Assembly: GCA_003225215.1 (NCBI GenBank)
Contig: QIBC01000105.1
Span: 1 to 41,441, forward strand
DNA length: 41,441 nucleotides
Origin: Acidobacteriota bacterium
GTDB taxonomy: Bacteria > Acidobacteriota > Terriglobia > Terriglobales > Acidobacteriaceae
Direction: 5' to 3'
Positions 38,471 through 41,441 of this stretch are shown one piece after another. The stretch's first letter is position 1; each line of letters begins with the position of its first letter. A program made the translations under genes and the position numbers. The notes under the pieces were generated by a model. That model was not told the DNA's origin. It did no database searches and saw nothing but the letters and a program-made list of their open reading frames with translations.

Positions 38471-39161
38471 AGGAATTTACTTTCGCCCCGATCTCTGTAT
38501 CGAGTTCCGAATTCGTCTGGACGTGAAGAATCTGGTTTCGAATGGCATTCTTCAGACGTTCGATGACGCTGCCAACTCCCTTGGCACTCAGTCCGATTGT
38601 CGGTAGAGAGGCAATCTCCTGTGTGCTCATTCCCTGCCGAAAGTACAGCCAGAAGATTGTTCGATCTCGCTCCTGGTCGACGCCGGTAAGGCTTCCTCTC
38701 AGGAGTTCATCGACCTCTTTCAGGAAGACATCGAGGGCGACTCTCTCCTGGCTGCCGAAAGCCTCTTTCCGTGTCTCGACATCTTCGTCGGTTGTGGAAA
38801 CGTGTGCTCTGCCACCGCCGGATGATTGAGAACGACTGTGCTTGAAGTAATCGTGAACAACATTGGCCGCAGTTCTTTTGAGATATCCGACAATGGCTTC
38901 CGGACGTTGAATCGCAAACTGTCGCAGAAGTTCGCGGCCGCCTTCCCAGAGTTTCAAGTAGGTTGCCTGCATCAGGTCTTCCGCCAGAGACGGGGAAGGC
39001 GCACTCCACAAGGAAATCGTGCGCATAACAGTAAAACGGATCGGCTTCCCGAATCGGGAAACGAATTCTTCCCACGCTTCGTGGTCACACGGTTCGGCGC
39101 AAAGACAGACGATGTCTCGTAGGGACAAGGACGAATATTTCGTCGGTTTGCTCTTCGACAT
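38454..39161 (-). CDS. ECF-type sigma factor
   Basis: Sigma-70 family protein of about 235 aa from ATG 39161 (MSKSKPTKYSSLSLRDIVCL). Region 2 is EEFVSRFGKPIRFTVMRTIS and LAEDLMQATYLKLWEGGREL, with YLKRTAANVVHDYFKHSRSQ as region 2.4. Region 4 is more diverged: ERDRTIFWLYFRQGMSTQEI, then SAKGVGSVIERLKNAIRN in the recognition helix. It lacks the Trp-rich core of classical ECFs, so it belongs to a diverged ECF group. Its stop overlaps the anti-sigma start, indicating a coupled pair. Confidence 0.85.
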   Translation of the reverse strand: MSKSKPTKYSSLSLRDIVCLCAEPCDHEAWEEFVSRFGKPIRFTVMRTISLWSAPSPSLAEDLMQATYLKLWEGGRELLRQFAIQRPEAIVGYLKRTAANVVHDYFKHSRSQSSGGGRAHVSTTDEDVETRKEAFGSQERVALDVFLKEVDELLRGSLTGVDQERDRTIFWLYFRQGMSTQEIASLPTIGLSAKGVGSVIERLKNAIRNQILHVQTNSELDTEIGAKVNSFGKSY

Positions 39162-39241
39162 CCTTTTGACTCTCACGAGACTCGAAAGTGCCCAGGAGAA
39201 CGTTCCTAGCGATGCAGCACATGGCTTAACGATTTGAATCT

Positions 39242-39778
39242 TTACGCTCTTAAAACCGTTAGTTCTGAAGCAGCGGGCAAGTGCTGCTCTATCGCATGTT
39301 GGACGATTCCAATCACATGGTGGATTCTCTGAGGACCATAACTTGCGGGATCGATAGGAGCGCTGATCGTGACGCTCACCGGATTTGTCCCGCGCGCATC
39401 GAGCGCATCACCGGAAAGTATTCGCAGCGTGCCGTCAATGGTGACTGGCAGAATTCGCTTGCCGCCCATCATTGCCACAGACGGGATTCGCGCGATTTCA
39501 TTCGTCTCCATCATTTGCATTGGAATGCGCAAGGCCTGGTACAGCACTGGGATATCCCAGCGCGACTGATAGTTACTCACCACGATGTAGTCTTCGTCCT
39601 GCTCTATGTGCTCGCGTCCAGTCACCTCCAGGCATATGCGAGCCTGCTTCAGCATCCTTTGTGACCAGTTGTCGAGGTGTCCTTCGCAAATTGCGGATGC
39701 GAGCTCCGCAATGGTCGAAAAAGCAACCCGCGATGTCTCTGCTGCTTCCAGCGCGATCACTTCCATGGAACCAATCAT
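39242..39778 (-). CDS. PlsC-like acyltransferase remnant
   Basis: Protein of 178 aa; ATG 39778 is preceded on the minus strand by AGGAGG with 6 nt spacing. Recognisable 1-acylglycerol-3-phosphate acyltransferase elements are CLEVTGREHIEQDEDYIVVS, the catalytic block NYQSRWDIPVLYQAL, and RILPVTIDGTLRILSGD with a VSVTISAPIDPASYG tail. The catalytic His of HX4D is replaced by Tyr (NYQSRWD). About 60 residues between the ARIPSVA strand and GGKRILPVTIDGT, including the FPEGTRS motif, are absent at about 39466. It cannot be an active acyltransferase as written. It follows the methyltransferase gene on the same strand. Confidence 0.75.
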   Translation of the reverse strand: MIGSMEVIALEAAETSRVAFSTIAELASAICEGHLDNWSQRMLKQARICLEVTGREHIEQDEDYIVVSNYQSRWDIPVLYQALRIPMQMMETNEIARIPSVAMMGGKRILPVTIDGTLRILSGDALDARGTNPVSVTISAPIDPASYGPQRIHHVIGIVQHAIEQHLPAASELTVLRA

Positions 39779-39893
39779 TTGAACCCTCCTGAAGTTGCCG
39801 ACCAAGCCGCAAAGACCACTGGTCAGCATTGTCAAGACCCTGGCTATGGCGAGGAAAAGGGACAGCTTCCGGTTCCTCGCTCTGGCACGAGGC

Positions 39894-40664
39894 CTAAGCC
39901 GTCCTGGTGTTTGACTGTTTCTGCCGCACTGGTTCCGGCCGCCTGAGGAACGGGATCAGCATGGGAACGCGTTGGCGGTATTCGCGATAGCGTTGTCCAT
40001 AGCCGGCGATCAAGTCGCGCTCTTCGAAATAAATTCCCAGCAGGATGTAGCAGGTGGTCCCGATAGAAAACAGCAAATGCCCAACCGTCATCTTTGGTGT
40101 TGACCAGAAAGCGATGACGAATCCGAGATAAATGGGATGCCGAACGACTCGATACAATGCAGGAGTCTTGAAAACCGTCGCTGAGGATTTGCGGTTCGCC
40201 ACATAGTTCCACACCTGCGCCAGTCCGAAGAGCTCAAAGTGATTGAGCAGAAACGTGCTCAGCAGGAGAACTCCCCAGCCAATCCAGAACAATGCCTGGA
40301 TCACTGGCTTCGCCGGGGTCCCACTGAGGTCCCAAACCACGCGTGAAATCGGTCTCCACTGCCACAAGATCAAAGCCAGTGCCAGAGTCGCCGCCAGAAC
40401 GTAAGTTGCGCGTTCAATCGCAGGTGGGACAACACGCGTCCACACGCGCTTGAAACTCTTGCGCGCCATCACGCTATGCTGCACGGCGAATACAGTAAGT
40501 AAGGCGAGATTAATTACAATTGCCTTTGCCGGCGGAGCCTCTGATCCGCTATCGATGGTCTTGCTCACCCATAAGTTACCCACGAAGAAGATCGCGTACA
40601 GAAAGGTTCCAAGAAAAAAGGTGTACGCGAGCATTCCATAAGCCAGTGCAAAAATCCGCTTCAT
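39894..40664 (-). CDS. mddA: MddA-like membrane methyltransferase (NnrU/isoprenylcysteine methyltransferase superfamily)
   Basis: Integral membrane protein of 256 aa with about five helices: IFALAYGMLAYTFFLGTFLY, KAIVINLALLTVFAVQHSVM, ATYVLAATLALALILWQWRP and ALFWIGWGVLLLSTFLLNHF, then the conserved catalytic C-terminus LYRVVRHPIYLGFVIAFWST, KMTVGHLLFSIGTTCYILLG and EERDLIAGYGQRYREYRQRV. The RHPxYLG and EERDL motifs are shared by isoprenylcysteine methyltransferases; the TPKMTVGHLLFSxxTT stretch fits methanethiol S-methyltransferase (MddA), which makes dimethyl sulfide. The substrate is inferred from similarity only. Confidence 0.8.
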   Translation of the reverse strand: MKRIFALAYGMLAYTFFLGTFLYAIFFVGNLWVSKTIDSGSEAPPAKAIVINLALLTVFAVQHSVMARKSFKRVWTRVVPPAIERATYVLAATLALALILWQWRPISRVVWDLSGTPAKPVIQALFWIGWGVLLLSTFLLNHFELFGLAQVWNYVANRKSSATVFKTPALYRVVRHPIYLGFVIAFWSTPKMTVGHLLFSIGTTCYILLGIYFEERDLIAGYGQRYREYRQRVPMLIPFLRRPEPVRQKQSNTRTA

Positions 40665-40806
40665 CGTTCACTCCGTTCGGTCATATGAACCATTCACACG
40701 CTGCCCTCCCGAAATACTGTGCGGAAGGCGGAAGGCTGAGATAAAGAGGGTTCTACTACTGATATCGAAATCGCCGGAGAAAAGATGACAGCCCGGTTAA
40801 CGAAAT

Positions 40807-41441
40807 CTAGGCGCTCGGGACGGGCTGGCGTCGACGCGCTGTAACTTCGGTCTGCCGCCACACCCTGCGAGTCTCGGGATTATCTGGACCCAGCGTCTTC
40901 TGCAGCTGCTGCGCCGCTTCCTGAAATGCAACCTGTGCCTCGCTGCTCTTTCCCTGAAATTTCAAAGCCTTTCCCAGCGCATAGTAGGCTCGGCCGAGAT
41001 AGCTCGAGAACGTTCCTGGGGCTTGCGCGTTCTGCAGCAGGGTGACGACGCGCTCCGCATCTTCAGCGGACTCGATGTAGCGCGCCGATTTGAACCGGAT
41101 CGCGGACCGGCGAAGAAGCGCAATCGGAAGAAAGTCAGCACCTCGTCCGCCCTTCCTGATCGCAGTTTCAGTGATCGTCACTGACTCATCAGCAAGCCTT
41201 GAGGCTTCCTCAAGAGTCGCGTTTCCAGCAGCCACGAGCGCTCGTGCCGAGGCGAGCGCGCCAAACCAATAACTTTCAGGTGGAAAACTTCGGCGCAATC
41301 TAGGCTCCACATCGGTCAGCATCGCCGATGCGCGGCGGAAGTCACCCTGATCAATGTAGATGAGCGCACGTAAGTACACCGATTGATAGATCGCGAACTG
41401 ACTGTCCACGAGCTTGGCTTTTGCGTAAGCTCGCTCAGCAT
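40807..41441 (-). CDS. TPR-repeat protein, C-terminal fragment
   Basis: The open frame enters from the right edge of the window (AERAYAKAKLVDSQFAIYQS) and ends at 40807, giving about 210 visible residues. Helical TPR units are clear: YLRALIYIDQGDFRRASAML, ASARALVAAGNATLEEASRL, SAEDAERVVTLLQ and YYALGKALKFQGKSSEAQVA. They are followed by the typical terminal phrase LGPDNPETRRV, frequent at the end of acidobacterial serine/threonine kinase-TPR fusions. No catalytic domain is visible, so the N-terminal partner is unknown. Confidence 0.8.
   Translation of the reverse strand, partial: AERAYAKAKLVDSQFAIYQSVYLRALIYIDQGDFRRASAMLTDVEPRLRRSFPPESYWFGALASARALVAAGNATLEEASRLADESVTITETAIRKGGRGADFLPIALLRRSAIRFKSARYIESAEDAERVVTLLQNAQAPGTFSSYLGRAYYALGKALKFQGKSSEAQVAFQEAAQQLQKTLGPDNPETRRVWRQTEVTARRRQPVPSA

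Noticed and set aside
39177-39206. GGAACG / GTC-type ECF promoter before the second sigma gene
   Set aside because: Spacing between the two elements is about 20 nt, longer than the usual 16-17, so the match is not convincing.

Overview
The window looks like a chromosomal segment of an acidobacterium, probably class Terriglobia (Koribacter / Sulfotelmatobacter-like). This is inferred from moderately high GC, secreted protein families typical of that phylum, an SRPBCC/ArsR pair, PQQ dehydrogenase, ECF sigma/anti-sigma pairs, and many short palindromic intergenic repeats. No rRNA, tRNA, CRISPR array, prophage or insertion sequence was found.

Layout. 1-353: C-terminus of a penicillin acylase. 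418-5862: tripartite drug-efflux operon (TolC-like, HlyD-like, DHA2 MFS) behind a possible TetR-type operator, followed by a cytidylate kinase-like protein. 5906-10414: exported protein, histidine phosphatase, an AT-rich leader region, a di-heme cytochrome (DHOR family), an exported FG-GAP-like protein and a patch of palindromes. 10415-13098: a wrecked ABC exporter gene with a perfect 200-bp inverted duplication, abutting a Tat-exported Gfo/Idh/MocA oxidoreductase. 13608-17336: a Ser/Asn-rich membrane protein, eutC and eutB (B12-dependent ethanolamine ammonia-lyase) and a divergent histone-deacetylase-like gene. 17374-19444: two glycosyltransferases. 19794-23157: beta-barrel protein, a small protein, YpdA-like reductase and an NHL propeller. 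23288-29703: S9 peptidase, threonine dehydratase-like enzyme, lytic transglycosylase, GAF protein and cupredoxin lipoprotein. 29892-36252: ECF sigma with a small anti-sigma factor, exported proteins, DUF4230, PQQ dehydrogenase, a DUF883-like protein and SRPBCC/ArsR. 36388-41441: DUF3455 protein, a second ECF sigma with a large membrane anti-sigma factor, a PlsC-like remnant, an MddA-like methyltransferase and a partial TPR protein.

The most striking observation is structural. At least seven otherwise well-conserved genes (ABC exporter, HDAC, S9 peptidase, threonine dehydratase, lytic transglycosylase, cupredoxin, PlsC-like) lack a block of roughly 0.1-0.4 kb relative to their families, with clean junctions and intact sequence on both sides. 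Together with the 200-bp foldback duplication, this is either a mis-assembled or amplification-chimeric contig or an unusual deletion process, and read mapping would decide between them. The best regulatory observation is upstream of the SRPBCC/ArsR operon. Two copies of the dyad GCAACC-N4-GGTTGC lie 41 bp apart, one over the -35 (also serving as the upstream gene's terminator) and one over the -10/+1 region.
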